Part shown: positions 1-13,101 of the stretch, piece after piece
How positions within the stretch are numbered: position 1 is the first letter of the stretch
Layout of the letters: each line of letters opens with the position of its first letter
Assembly (NCBI GenBank): GCA_027627225.1
Contig: CM051029.1
Coordinates: forward strand, 24,136,851 to 24,200,850
Direction of reading: 5' to 3'
Origin: Congeria kusceri
Taxonomy: Eukaryota > Mollusca > Bivalvia > Myida > Dreissenidae
Length of the DNA: 64,000 nucleotides
Made by a program: the position numbers and the translations under genes
The notes under the pieces: model-generated
Databases searched by the model: none
Told to the model about the DNA's origin: nothing
Seen by the model: the letters and a program-made list of their open reading frames with translations, nothing else

Positions 1-3000
1 CGGCCTTTTTTCGGAAATATTGGGTTTTGAATATGGTACCTTTCGAAGCCCCTTTTTTTCAGTTTGGATTTTTAATAAATGTTTTAAGTATATAAGAGAG
101 CTTTTTTCAAACAAGGTTATGGCTCTTTCAACTGATGTGTTTTCACATGTCTTGTTTGGCAATATACAAGTGTATTTTGGTAATAAAAAACGCTTTATCT
201 TTAATTACTGTTAAAATAATGAATCTGCCTGGACATTGATGTAGGTCATGGGTACTAAATGTACCTTCTAAAACGTCATTTATTATGCATCAATATATTT
301 TGTTCCAAACGACAGATTTTCTTAAATTTTCGCACATACATGCACCAATGTATACTTACACCAAAACATGAACAAAAAGAATGGGTCACCGAACTTGTTT
401 TGGAAATATTGGACTTTAAATAAGGTACCTGTGTAGCCTTTTTCATGTTTCGTGTTTACGTAAACAAAGTATCAATTGCCAAAACAGAATGGATCTTTCT
501 TTAATTAATTTGTATGGCAATACATTGTATACGTGCGTTTGTAATTATTATAATGCTTTATGAACTTTTAACCATTGACTGGAACTTCATGACTTACAAA
601 GATTCATATTTCTTGATTGAAATTAGTATATTGTAACGTATATACAATAAATAAACAATGAAGCAAAAGGAGAAATTAACCCAATTGTTTTCTTTTTGTT
701 GCGAACGTCTTTAAGAGTGTGTGCATAACCAAGCCACGCCTTTTCAGCGCTTTTCACCGCTACGCATGCGCACTACGGTAGCACCGCTAACAAACGCTAC
801 CAATCGCTAACAATCGGATTTAAACGGATTAAAACGGTTTAAAACGCAATCGCAATTAATCGCTTATTTGCGAAACACAACAGCTGACCTCACTGTACCG
901 AGTTCAAAGAACCTCGACCTAATTGTGGTGTAGTTATTGCCAAAACAAGAGTTTGCAATTATTGTTTTTTATCTTATGTTTGTCGGTTTGACCTTGACAT
1001 TTTACCCAAGAATTTTAAAATCAATCGGGATCCTTTACATGTCCTGACCAATCTATCTGCCAAGTTTTAACAACCTAGGCCTAAAGGTTATATATTTATT
1101 GCCCGCACAAATTTTGGTCTTCCTACTGATGGACCGAAGGATAGACCGGCATTTGTCAAGCAATATCCCCGCTTCTGCGAAGGAAGACATAATAAGGTAA
1201 AGCACCATGGCTTAATTAGGGAAGGTATGATAGTGTTAAAGGGTAAAGATTGTAATAAATCTTTAAAAATCAAACGTGTAAAATTAGTTGATATATGCGT
1301 ATGTTAAGTGCAAACAAAAACACATAAGAACACACATTTATATTATATAATGTCTAGTAATGAAACTTTTGCATATATATACATGTTTTCAAGTATTAAA
1401 CGTGACTCAAATTATATAACGAAAATATTATAAATGCTTTTTTTTCTTCAAAACATACAACAATGATAAATGTCAAATATGCTTTTGATTATTTCACTGC
1501 GGAGAATCACGTTGTTTTGTTTTGATATGTAACACTAATAATGCCGGCGTTTGCGTCTCGGTAAGCTTAACATTTTTACTGATTGTACTTGATTAGTACC
1601 GGTAACTTAAATCTGATCGATATCTAGCCTATCATATGCGCGGTCCAATTCCGCGTACACTGATACCTTACTTTTCATACAAAATTGCGCACGTCTCTTG
1701 CATACCATTTGAACTTTTGTTTCAATGCGAATGATTGTGTGTGATAGTTTTCACGGATCAACTCAATATTTTCATAAAATTTATTAATTTCGCAACACCA
1801 CACACATTTTACATATGTTTTATAAGACAAACATTAAACGGATTATATATGTAAAGTTTAAAAAAATAAAATATATTGCATTTATAAACTTGGGACGTTT
1901 TTAGGATAATACATCTGTGTTATAATTGTACTAGTTTAACACTTTTTTTCAGATTAAGATTGTGCAGGGTGTGTGGCAAAGGTTTACAAACACACGCGTA
2001 TTCCACACAGATTTAATACGTATCAAATAGGTATCAAATTGTGACATTAATGTATCATTTTCGAAAAATAATTTGTAGAGCTTTATATTTGTGAATACGT
2101 AATATGTGGAATTGTATGCACGTTTTTTGATTTCCTACATTAGCGTCCTGAGGCGTACTCGTATTCAATATTCAATAGCACTGGCTAATAAAGAAAGTAA
2201 TAAAACTGTTATTAATTGCATCTTGTCACCTTTTCTTCTCCCAATGTTGGATTCGTTGTTTACTGTTAACTTATCATCTCCCGATGGTGGATTAGTACTT
2301 TTATCGTTCAAATTTTCATCACCCAATGGTGACTTAGTATTTTTACTGTTCAACTTTTCATCACCCGATGGTGGGTTAATACTTTCATCGTTCAATTTTT
2401 CATCACCCAATTGTGAGTTAGTATTTTTAATGTTGAACTTTTCATCACCTGACGGTGGGTTAGGACTTTCATCGTTCAAATTTTTATTTCCCGATGGTGA
2501 GTTACTACTTTCATCGTTCAAATTTTCATCATCCGATGATGGGATAGTACTGTCACCGTTCAAATGTTCAACTCCCGATGGTGGGTTAGTACTTTCACCT
2601 CGGAACTGAAATGTTCATCTACCAATTGGGGTTAGTATTTTCATCACACGATAGTAGTTAGTATTTTCATCTGACGGGGACTTATTTTCTGGCGCACGTC
2701 CAGGACTGTTGTCGTTTGTTCTTTCATATCTGAAAACGAAACATTGTTCATGAAATTAACATGCCGCTGGTATAGTGTGGCAATTGTGGAAATCTTGTAT
2801 GCGGATCAATGTCATAAATTTATGTCAGTTTAATCGAATTGATGTATGTTCAGTATTGAACTTCATATTTCTCCAAGGTCTGGCATTTTTGTTTATGTGA
2901 ATAGTTCTAGAACTACCAGCTCAAATGTACTATAGCAAAATGTATCGACTCCTTGTCATAGGTCTTTACGTTAGAAGATTTGGACGACAAGTCTTGCCTA

Positions 3001-4481
3001 TAGGGTTTGTCTAGACCTATAATATAAGCCCCATTTCATGGCTCTGATAAGCATTACAGTATGACACAAACAAAATAAATTTATTAACGGAGTTTAGACG
3101 ATCGAGTCATAGGAGACTAGACGCATGTAGAACTGTGCAATTGAAAAAATGCGGATTGTCTTAGGTTATGTTTCTGTTATATTTGTTGAAATATAAGGTA
3201 CGTTTTCCAGCTCTACAGATTAGTCATGGCAATATCAACACACGCTCGACAGCTAGATGATGGTGTACAGATTGCTCACTGTATGAACGTGTAGGCATAC
3301 CACATGCACTACACCACGGACTGTCAAGTGTTTCATCCCTACCTGGAATCAGCGACGGGGTCAGCTTTAGTATAATCATATTCACTAGTTTTTCTGTTTA
3401 ACTTGAAATATGGGATTAGTTGCGTAGGACTAGACATATAATATTTGAATTTAATCATATTAGTAGCGAATGACTGTTGTACAGATTTACAGGTATACTG
3501 ATACAAAATAAATATCTTCTATCTTTTGCGAAACGAGAAATTGCATCATGCAAAAAATAAGAGTACCCTTTAATATGAATGCTGTTTTGCGGACATTTTC
3601 TGCAAATACTGGAATAAGCACGGACGTGGTTACAATTATATACCGTGCCCAATTGGTGCGTTGTGTGTCCGTCTGAACCCAAGAATATGGTATATATACA
3701 TCACGATGCAGTTGGGCTTACATGTACTCGGTTGCCTTACATCAAAAGTTCTGTAGATGGTTAAGGCGGTAAATCCAGTTTAATTATGTTTTGTGTCGTG
3801 ATGTGTGTAATGTACTGTGTTGTATAGTAAATTCGTCACTTGCCTCAAATTAGGGAACTAGTGATGAAAATAAGGGTTTCTCTCCTCCTGTGTTCTGTCC
3901 CAATGGCAGGCGGTGTTTCCGAAATGAACCGTTGCATAATAACGTTGTATTATTTATAAACTGTAGAATAAAGATACAACGAATAGTCAAATGAAGTAAT
4001 TTTAGAGCCATTACGATGCTATAAAATATTAACGGATTTTTTTCTACATAAAATAGGGATAACAAAGATAGTTCAAACAATATGGTTATATGATGCAATT
4101 GTGGTCAATACCAGAAATGATAACATGACTATTTCACAGAGAAGAGTCACTAGAACATTCATCAAGGGAAAACACAGGCACAAAATATGCCAACCCATCT
4201 TAAATACAAATGTATGTCTATTCATTAAAACAAATGTCCTTCTGGTCATAAAACCACAGTGGTAATTTTCACACGGTCCATGCTTTTGATGAATAACGGT
4301 ATTTCTAACATTTTTATCAATTGTCATCAACCAGACAAGTCTGTGAAACATATTGTACGGTATTTGAAGTTTGAAATATATAATACATTCAACCATTCAC
4401 GACCTTCAAATCACCTGATAAGATTCTGACCAATAATTAGTAAATCAGCATAGTAAAACCACGTTGCTGTGTTTATAATTA
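1..4481. repeat. Segmental duplication, copy A (left end cut by window)
   Basis: This stretch is repeated in the same orientation at 45770-50306, differing by eye at only a few percent of positions plus small indels. The match is continuous from base 1, so the true left border lies outside the window. It ends at 'tataatta' (4481 and 50306), after which the two flanks are unrelated. Copy A lacks about 69 bases present in copy B (47615-47683), at a 'ttt' microhomology, and has 12 extra bases near 2203-2214. Apart from the decayed coding repeat at 2165-2729 no gene is recognised. Short open frames at 3455-4396 match their counterparts in copy B but resemble no protein family and are not called. 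Confidence 0.95.
2165..2729 (-). pseudogene. Decayed cytoplasmic-tail-like exon built of 42-bp coding repeats (copy A)
   Basis: On the minus strand a good splice acceptor (tttcgttttcag) precedes a region made of degenerate 42-bp units. In the minus frame these read as 14-residue repeats, for example GDEKLNDESINPPS: acidic, Pro-Ser-rich and hydrophilic, with about ten units. The matching exon in copy B starts in phase 1. In copy A one base is lost just after the acceptor ('cagatatgaaag' against 'cagatgatgaaag'). Both copies share a further one-base loss that ends the frame at TGG TAG. Beyond that stop the repeats are open again for 132 codons here (2165-2563). The phase matches the donor of the transmembrane exon at 15948, so this could once have been the tail of that Ig gene; that is inference. 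The plus-strand frame over the same repeats is a shadow. Confidence 0.5.
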
Positions 4482-4677
4482 CAATTGTTTTCTCAGTTGT
4501 ATCAATATCATTACTCATTTATTTAGGTTTATTAGACGATCCTCATAATCTCAATTCTATACTGACCACAATCACGGGATCTCTCCATGCAAAAATCATG
4601 CATGGGAACTACATTCCTATTACGGGAATTTAAGGCACCAAATGTATTTAAACTAGAATTCTCACATGAGTGACGAA
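4482..4677. other. Non-coding spacer
   Basis: Nothing recognisable is seen between the end of the segmental duplication and the next mobile element. Confidence 0.5.
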
Positions 4678-5611
4678 TATACCCCCACATTACGGCCTTG
4701 GCACAAGACTATGGCAGCCATTCGAAAGAAATGGACAGAGAGAGAATGCTTTTATTTGTGAATGGTAAACAGTGTATTTGGAAAAATTTAATTTCAATAG
4801 GAGCCATAACTCTGTCCACATTTAGTGGTTTGTCATTAAAGATGAACTTGATCTGTATTTTATGATGTTACAAATATGTACCAAAAATGATGTAAATATG
4901 TGAAGCATTTCCTGAGTTACTGTCCATGTTTTTCGGGAATTTAAGTCAAATAGGAGCCGTAACTGTGTCCAAATTTAGTGGTTTGCAACCAAAGTCAAAC
5001 TAGACTTGTAAGCCATTGTTGAATTATCGTCAGGAAACCATGTTTTTAGGGAATTTAAGTAAAATAACGGGCAATAACTCTGTCAAAATTTAGTTGTTTG
5101 TAACCAAAGTCGAACTTGACCTGTATTTTATGATGCTACACATGTAGAATTATTTCAATATGTCAAGCCATTCTTGAGTTATCGTCTGGAAATCATGTTT
5201 TTAAGGAATTTTAAGCAGAAAACGGGCCATAACTCTGTCAAAATTTAGAGGTTAGTAATCAACATTGAACTTGACCTGCATTCTATGATGTTTCACATGT
5301 TTACCAAAACTTATTTGAATATGTAATCATCCGCAAACCATTTTCTAGGGAATTTTAAGTCGAAAAGGGGCCATATCTCTGTCAAAATGTAGTGGTTTCT
5401 AACCAATATCGAACTTTACCTGTATTCTATGATGTTACACATGTGTACCAAAAATTATTTGAATATGTCAAGCCTTTCTTGAGTTATCATCCGGAAACCG
5501 AAAACCAACAGACCGACGGACCGACAGACCGACAGACCGGCAAACTTACAGACCGACGGACCGACAAGCTCACTCCTAATTATACCCCTAAACTTCGTCT
5601 GTGGGGGTATA
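4678..5611. mobile_element. Non-autonomous element with TATACCCCC/GGGGGTATA ends and internal tandem units
   Basis: The left end reads tatacccccac and the right end gtgggggtata, giving short terminal inverted repeats. Inside are five or six diverged units of roughly 130-170 bp. Each holds a version of 'ccataactctgtcaaaattta', then 'gaacttgacctgtatt', 'tatgatgttacacatgt' and 'gagttatcgtc'. The last unit runs into a GACC-type microsatellite (5505-5565, gaccgacagaccgac) just before the right end. This arrangement of tandem units, a GACC microsatellite and a GGGGGTATA end is familiar from bivalve genomes. No transposase frame is present. An 88-codon open frame at 5392-5658 simply reads through the microsatellite. 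Confidence 0.75.
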
Positions 5612-7643
5612 ATTATACCATTAATTTGATTTTGAGTTCAAATATACAAAGTGGATAAAAACTGAAAAAAAAATGTTAAAAATGACTTAAACATAACACA
5701 CCAAACACATCCATATTACTCATTATGCCAGAGCCATATACAGTAAAGATAGTTGATACAAAACTATTTTATGGTGTAACAACATTGTTTCCAAAGGAAT
5801 GCTCGTATAACAAGTCGGATTTATATATTGCTTTATGAGGTATACGTAAAATACGATCTTATTGAAAAAGTGGGGACGTTATAAGTAGATAATATAACAC
5901 GTATTCAGTGGATATTGGTGAGACTGGGTAAACTAAGGCATCCACATAAAATCTCACGATATTTTTTGATGCTGTAGAGATGACCTAGAGGATATTTGTT
6001 GATTTCAGTGTAAGATCGTAATTTGCTTTTTCGAGTGTTCATAGAAAATAATATTTTCACGAGAGGCACAGCCACGAGTGAAAATATCTCTAGTCTTTGA
6101 TCTCGAGTCATGATAATGACGTCATTTCACAAATTTTAGTCTGGCAGTGTTGACGGTCCGTTTCATTTAGTGTAATAAATCGGGAACCAGTATGAAACAG
6201 TTAAAAATACCAGAAAGGTAATGTTCAATATTTTAAAACACTGAATTACCAATTTTATTTCAGTTATATTTCTCTATAAATTCCTGGTCAGCATAAGCCT
6301 GATCCCATATGTCTGGGGCGATTCGTGTGCATTTATGAACAAGTCGGTCGAATGAAGTATACCAATTATTAAACGATAATGAATGAAAAATGGTAGTAAC
6401 TACTCCATGAATTCTTACTCGGTGTTTAAATGTCATATATAAAATGTCAGATTTAAGATCATATGTTGAAGTAGTATCACAATGTTCTTCTTTGGAACTT
6501 GGAACACATCAACCTAACACAGAGATTTGATTGGTGCCTAGCCTAGCACTAATAAAATATATGCATACAGAAACGTTCACGTGACCACAGTCTGATCACA
6601 TGGCGTATATTCAAATGATGGACATGCAAAGGGAAAACAACGTTAATACTTTAAAATATTTGAGTTGTTATACAATAGTTACCTATTGTATCCTTCAAGA
6701 AAAAGACATCTTGCGGCAATCAGACGGCGTCTGGGCAGAGGCAGCCCAGCGCTCGACACACTTTTTGAGAACTTAGAGTTTGTCTGTCCCAAATTTAACA
6801 GGCACCCGACTGAAGTAGCAGATGTTTGGTCTGACATTGGCGGGACATCGGTCGATCTGTAGGCTTTAATATGCATATGTCAAACATCGGAAATGCCGCT
6901 TAAAAAAATAAACTCTGGAAGTGTCTGAAAATACATCGGATACTCTTCTCATACCCCCAATAGGTCGTCATTTTGACAATTGTATCATGCAGCTGCGGCG
7001 AGTGCGGAAGGGGCTCAGGAACTACGAAATACTTAAGATATCGTAAGGCCAGACTTTTAATCCATATTACTCAAACTCCTTTTGCATACATTATATGAAA
7101 TAAAGCATACTGGTTTGTCTTGTTCCAGGCTCAGGAGCTCCTGATTAATACATATATGCTGATCAAGTCACATTTCTTTAACCGTAAAAAGATGACATGA
7201 GTCAAACTTTGTTATTAAGCCAAACTTACAATTATATATTCGCCGAAATTTCCCTCGTTTTCTTTAAGAATTGTGTGTGTGGAAAATTCTCCTTCAAAAT
7301 AAATATTAGATGTTTCGATTGCTTTCCTAAATTTAACATTTGACTGAAATATACAGTAAGATTGTGAAAACATCGAGTTTGTATTATTATTATTTGGTTG
7401 ATTGAGTCCCCGACGTAATATGGCCGAGTATTAGAGCATTTGCGATGTTTAAAAGTAACCGCATGCTAAACTATTGTATAGTGTGCAGTTTCAAAAACTA
7501 TCGCAATCATAGGTGTTAGCTTGTAACAATCCTTAGACAAGAAAACACTGAGGGACAATCTTACAACGATAATTTGTGCAAAGCTATTTGGATTTCTTCT
7601 CTTATCTTGCTCTTATTTTTCAATAGTTGGCAATGTGTATATA
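5612..7643. other. Intergenic, no gene seen
   Basis: The region is AT-rich with only short, unconserved open frames. A more GC-rich patch at 6690-6865 is open on both strands for about 65 codons but has no recognisable motif. Nothing else stands out. Confidence 0.6.
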
Positions 7644-8668
7644 CAGTAGAACCTGTCTAAACCGGACGGCGTCGGAACCGGGCCGATCGTTCGGTTTTAT
7701 GAGGTGTTCGGTTTACCCAGGTTTTTTTTATAAATGTCATTTTCATTTTAAAATGTACGTTCTATTATTTATGTTTATTCGAGTATATAATAAGACAACA
7801 CAACATGTTAATGTTTACACTTTTATAATTGTTTATTGTTTTTGTTATTGCAAGTAAAATGTGTATTTGTACATAAAACGACACTCAAATTATTAATCAA
7901 ACAAGTTCATGAATGTATTTGACGTACAACTTATTTACATCTGTTGAAAGAAATCACCAATTGTTGACTGCTTTGATTAGTTTAAACATATTTATTTTAG
8001 CTCGATTATATCGCAAGCCTTAGGCTTAAAGAGATTAGTGCCAGAATTTACTATATGTATAAATATCGTTATTGGGAAACAAACATTTTACAGTGTAAGT
8101 AAATTTCAACATAACACACGACCAAATAATCTGATTTTCACAAGTTGACTATTGTCGTATGCATCAACTTGCTGATCGCTAATTGCACCACTGCCCCGTT
8201 ATCACTACGGTGACACGAAGCGAGACAAGATAATCCGGCGAAACGCGAAGCGAGACACGAAATTTTGCCGCGAGATTACGTGGTATGGGATACAGCGACA
8301 GTGCGAGATCTCGTGTTACAATATCGTGCCTCGCTTCGTGTCTCACGAAAATATCGTGTCTCGCTTGGTGTTTCGCGCAATTCTCGTGTCCCGCCCTCGC
8401 TGCAAGAGGCATGATATTCCATAGGGAACTAACCGGATTCCATAGTTCACGCTTCATCGGTATCTCGAAGTGACACCTGACAGGATACACCCGTCGGTTT
8501 ATTTAGGTTTTTTAATGTTGATTGAGATCAGATTTATGAAAAAAAAATCATTCGAAAATCGGTTAAGACAGGGTTCGTTTATTATAGTTTTGTGTATATC
8601 AAATAAGAAGGAAAACCATTTGACAGGGATTCGGTTTTCACAGGGTTCGGTCTGGACAGGTTTCACTG
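7644..8668. mobile_element. Tc1/pogo-like non-autonomous element with 24-bp TIRs and TA target
   Basis: The left end is CAGTAGAACCTGTCTAAACC and the right end, read on the minus strand, is CAGTGAAACCTGTCCAGACC. The first 24 bases match at 19. Both ends are flanked by TA (7642-7643 and 8669-8670). CAG-starting ends with TA target duplication are typical of Tc1/mariner-pogo (Tigger-type) elements. The 1025-bp body has no transposase-length frame, so it is non-autonomous or a deletion derivative. Further subterminal copies of the end motif (about 8487-8650: 'cggttaagacagggttcg', 'gggattcggttttcacagg') suggest repeated use of the binding-site sequence. Confidence 0.75.
8205..8400. repeat. Cluster of CGTGTCTCGCTTCG-type motifs inside the pogo-like element
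   Basis: Several copies of cgtgtctcgcttcgtgtctc and of its reverse complement (cgaagcgagacacgaa) occur in both orientations within about 200 bp. This makes a locally GC-rich patch in an AT-rich element. It could be a second nested short element or amplified binding sites. No coding meaning is seen. Confidence 0.5.
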
Positions 8669-9402
8669 TACAAATTTTGTGTTACATGTTCAGTGCAATT
8701 CACGCAAAATACACATTTTTCTCCTACTCATCGGCGTGCAGTCAGAATACTCAATAAGCGTATTTTTGTGGCATTTCTGCTCCAGTGGTCGCTGATGCCC
8801 GCCACGAAATCACGCCGAGTCACCCCGAGTGCGTGTAAGCACTCCGCGATACTTGTTCGCTGTATACAGTTTACTTCTCGTCAACTCGCCTTTGAGTCGA
8901 ACTCGCAAACTTCGCAAATCGTAAAATATGTTGGATTCGAGTGTGCCGTACTTTACTTTTATTAGAACCATGAAATGAAGCTAACAATATTGGTCTAGAG
9001 AAGAGAAGACGTGTCGTGTAAATCTCGTGTAATTCTATGTAATATTTAAAGATCTTTTGGTCTAGACTTTCATCTATAGTTAGTTCTAGATGGTACTTAC
9101 AGACAAATGCAATAGCCACTAGTTTAACTGCCAGTTAATGAATTGACAACATCTACGCCTTTACAAAAGTGTATGTATACATATTTTTAGCTAAATGAAG
9201 CACAACTATAAAAGGATTTTAATTAATTAGACTATATTATTTTTCGGCCACAGATTACTAAAGACATAAGAAACATTACAGTGTCAAAACAACAGCAAGA
9301 TGAAAGGCATTGAAAAGGAAACTCAATGTGTGTGTAGTTCGTGCTAATAGGTTACGACATGTATAACTGTTTCTTTAACACTTTTTCCAGCCCTGTTTCT
9401 TA
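8669..9402. other. Intergenic, no gene seen
   Basis: There is a moderately GC-rich patch at 8740-8880 and otherwise AT-rich sequence. A 90-codon open frame at 8693-8965 has no recognisable domain. Confidence 0.5.
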
Positions 9403-10783
9403 TGCTAGGTTGGCACTATCACGATTCGCGGAACGATTGAAATCGTGGTCTTAATCGTGGACTTATCGTGGTGATCTTATCAGATATTGAGGTATGTCGT
9501 GGCATTCATGTTAATAGTATACACAATTTTACGATCAACTGCGATCAATTGTCTATCGGGATCATCGTATCAGATCTTATTGCATCGTAACAAAGCGCGA
9601 CAAATCGTATGTTATCGTGCATCCAAATCGTGGTGATCGGGAGCGATCTTAAGCCCCGGTCACACTGTCACTGTCACGATTGGCCACGATTTATAAAATG
9701 TTGGCAAAGCGTGGTAAAGCGTGAACACATAGGTACCGGCATCTGTGTGAATCTTGAAGAATTTTGGGGGGTCCTTATCTATAGTGAAGCGCTACGACAG
9801 TTTTATACATGTTCCAAACATTCGTGGCTGATCGTTGCGCCGCCACGATTTTTCCAAAACGACGGACCACGACAAGGCGATGACTGGGTCGCGTTGCCTG
9901 TACGGTTTATCGCAATGTTACTACGCACTCACTACGTTTTCATACGTTGGTGTCACGATTATGCACGAGGCATCGTGATGTCCAAATCGCCTGGAAGCGT
10001 AGAGAACCGTGATAATTATTGACTGCTCCTAGGTTTATCATGATGAATCTTTTTTTATCTTACTACAATCTTAGGAGAAATGTTAACAGTCGTCTATACT
10101 CGTCTGTTATACCTGGCGCTAGCTTATTACAACCGTAACATATCGTATGATATCTTGGTGAAACCGTGGTAAATCGGCTGCGGAAACCTACAAGTGGCGT
10201 TGATATTCGTAGTCCCGTCCTACAATAATCGTAGGTATACGTAGGAAAATACAATCCGGACACTGTGCATCCCGACTCCTAACGATTAACACGTCCACGA
10301 TCAACCGTGGGCTATCGTTGCCAAAATCTTGACAGTATGACCGGGGCATTTAAGACAAGAAACACACTACGCTTGTAAGATCTTAAAGATATGTTGCGAT
10401 CTTAAGAAAGAATGACATCAATAGTCAGTCGCGCTGTATTTATATCATTCGGGTCCGCATTGATTCGTGATAAACGTATAGGAAATTATATGTACGTACT
10501 AGAACGTCCTAATTCGGGGTACACGATCGAGATGATTGAGTCAGATCGAGACCCAATCGTGGTCTCGATCGAAACAATCCCAACGGAACGTATGTAATCG
10601 TATCTGAATTGATAATTGACAAATCGTGACCAGATCGCAACCGAGCGCAAAAACATCGTATCACAACGCATGGACTCGCATCACATCGTATCCAAGCCTG
10701 AAACATAAGAGAAATACCACGATGAGCAACGAGTGGCCAATCGTGGCTTTCGTGGCGGATCGCACGATAGTGGGAACCTAGCA
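9403..10783. mobile_element. Harbinger-like non-autonomous element (outer) with TTA target duplication
   Basis: The ends are TGCTAGGTTGGCACTATC (left) and, on the minus strand, TGCTAGGTTCCCACTATC (right), differing only at the GG/CC pair. Each is flanked by TTA (9400-9402 and 10784-10786), the three-base target duplication usual for PIF/Harbinger elements. The interior is full of degenerate ATCGTGG/CCACGAT motifs in both orientations. No transposase is encoded. The open frames of 60-137 codons here carry no recognisable domain and lie across the repeats. A second element (9653-10349) is inserted inside it. Confidence 0.75.
9653..10349. mobile_element. Nested inverted-repeat element with GCCCCGGTCAYACTGTCA ends
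   Basis: The left end is GCCCCGGTCACACTGTCA and the right end, on the minus strand, is GCCCCGGTCATACTGTCA, differing at one position. TTAA lies directly left (9649-9652), and TTAA lies at 10350-10353 on the right after two extra bases. TTA or TTAA target use is therefore plausible. Its interior also carries ATCGTGG-type motifs, so it may be a relative of the outer element or share its binding sites. It is about 0.7 kb long and encodes nothing. Confidence 0.7.
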
Positions 10784-13101
10784 TTACATAAAATGAAACA
10801 AGTGAAAGACGAAACATCAGTAACCTAGTTCTATTAGACCTATGAGACTAGACCAAACTTGAAAACCTGCTTAAACATGCACACTTAAAGTATGAATAAT
10901 GATGTTCATACTAGGTATTGATAATGAACTGCGCTTCCACGAACGTGGTCGAAGTGAGATACTAAACTGATAAACCGCGAAATTCGTATTTAATGTAATC
11001 ACCTTATTGATTATATAAACAAATATAACAAAGACACAGGAAGTTAATAACCATACACATAATGCGAGTCGAAACAAACAACGGCTTATAGAACAGTTAG
11101 TTTCCGTGGGGGAAAGTTATATATCACTTTAATTGTGACAATTATTATTATTATAGTTTAATTTCCTTTATGGGCCTTTTATAATTTACGATACTTACCC
11201 CCTCCTTTTAATTTTACAGGCGACTATTATTATAACACCCGCAATCCATAAATTATAGGTTTACTTAAATGAATAATCAGTGACATATTACAATTGAAAG
11301 AGTATTTGAGTTATGTATCAAGTGCCGAGTATTGTTTTATTTTTACTCAAAGAAAACAAAATCGTGAGCTTCATATTTGCTTTACAACACGTGCGCTGCA
11401 ACCTTTGTAAATTTAATTATTTATTTAAAAACAAAACATTGGTTCTATACATGCAACTCATTCGTTAATTAAATGCATTGTCTTCTACATAAATGTATAT
11501 ATCGTCCATTTAAAGCCACTTCTGGCATGAGCATACGCGAAAAGAAGGCTGATAGACCTTCTGGCTTTCAAGGGGCGATCGTTATTTTTAAAGAAGGCGA
11601 AACTAACGGGACAATATTAATCCTCGTTAGCTGAATTTCGGTAAATAGTTGTCTGCAACATGTATTACTGTTTGCGTCAATATCCTTATGAATTGCTAAA
11701 CACCTAGTAGTTATGTCCTGTGTATTGTTTTTGGCAATTGGTCACTTGCCATAAATAAAAGACCTCGGGCTGCTAATAACGATTCTGTCCTGCTGTCGCA
11801 GCTGGAGTTTCGCTTTGTTTATATTTAAGAAATGATAATGCTTACTTTCCTAAAATGAAATTTAATATGCAAACGATAATGTCTAATTGAAGTGGTTTCT
11901 TTGTAGAGATTGTAGAGCGTGCTTTATTAGTTGATTTGTTACTGAATTTCGGTTTTTGTTTCATATTCATAAGAAAAGCAAGGGTTTAATAAATTATCAG
12001 GTCAATGATGTGAATGTCTCTTTATCGCGTGGTTCAGTTCATTAACATGCAAATCTCCAAAGATCACTATCTTTTGTATTGGTTTAAGGAGATTTTATTG
12101 ACATTGTCAATACGCTTGACTAGGGTCGAGGATCCGTTTCACATCGTACAAGGACACACACGGACATATATGTTAATAAAACTATAACGTGCATGCTAGA
12201 CATTAATTATTTGCGAGACGAAGGATGAAGATGAGACTTAACATCATGCAATCATGTCTTATTTTAAAAAAAATATTTGTACAAAAATATTTGTACATTG
12301 CAATGTATACATTAACATATTGTCCACACCATGTAATAATATCAAGCGACAATAATAAAGAAGAAGAAATATAAAAAAAAGAAAGAATAACTATATACGC
12401 AAATATAACTATACTAGCAGTAACCAGATACTGCATATTGACTATATAATTTTGTTCGTAAAATATTACTTGCAAATCCTATCAAACAATTGGAATATGA
12501 ACATGTATTTCATGCATATAGCATAGGTTATATGGTTAAGGTACGAGGGTCGTTCGATTAATTAGTAGACTGGCTTTAGAATGTTAATGTAATGATTTCA
12601 TAGACTAGTGAAATGTGCATCACAATAAACATAAATCTATTAGGAACAAGTCTTCAAAATTTGATAACAATCAGTCTATATTGAGCAGAACAGGAGCATC
12701 TACAATATAGGAACTAATCCACACGGCGCAACTCCCATTATGATGTCATTGACGTCGCTATTACTTTTAAGTCACGTACAATACATATAAAGTGCCACAA
12801 ACTTAGCTTATGTGTATCTATTTAATTGAAATATGTTCTGAAATTAACAGTAACGATTCACTTATCGCTTATTTTACTGTGCATTATATTTTGTATGTAT
12901 ATTTGTACTCAAAAAGCATACTTTTCGGGATAATCGAGTCAGTAGTTGTTTAGACACTTTTAAATCAGTTCAAATCTGAAATAAATTGCAGCTATATTAG
13001 TAAACTAAAAACTCATAGAAAACAAGACGAGGTCGTGTAGGCATGCTGGATGGGATAGTAATGGAATATAAGCAATGTAAATTGAAACCTCAAAACAGAT
13101 A
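10784..13101. other. Intergenic, no gene seen
   Basis: The sequence is AT-rich. A short tandem duplication 'aaatatttgtaca' occurs near 12268-12296. A single 'gagggtcgttcgattaatta' near 12545 resembles a mariner-type end, but no partner was found. No exon-like open stretch with splice sites was recognised. Confidence 0.5.

Noticed and set aside
2106..2609. 167-codon plus-strand frame in the 42-bp repeats
   Set aside because: The same repeats read on the minus strand are hydrophilic, preceded by a splice acceptor, and better conserved as a coding pattern. The plus frame is truncated in copy B.
5392..5658. 88-codon frame with TDRQTDxxT repeats
   Set aside because: It reads through the GACC microsatellite at the end of a mobile element.
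9609..10022. 137-codon frame at 9.6-10.0 kb
   Set aside because: It crosses the left end of a nested inverted-repeat element and its ATCGTGG motifs; no domain is recognisable.
12545..12575. Mariner-like end (gagggtcgttcga)
   Set aside because: Only one end was found and there is no transposase nearby.
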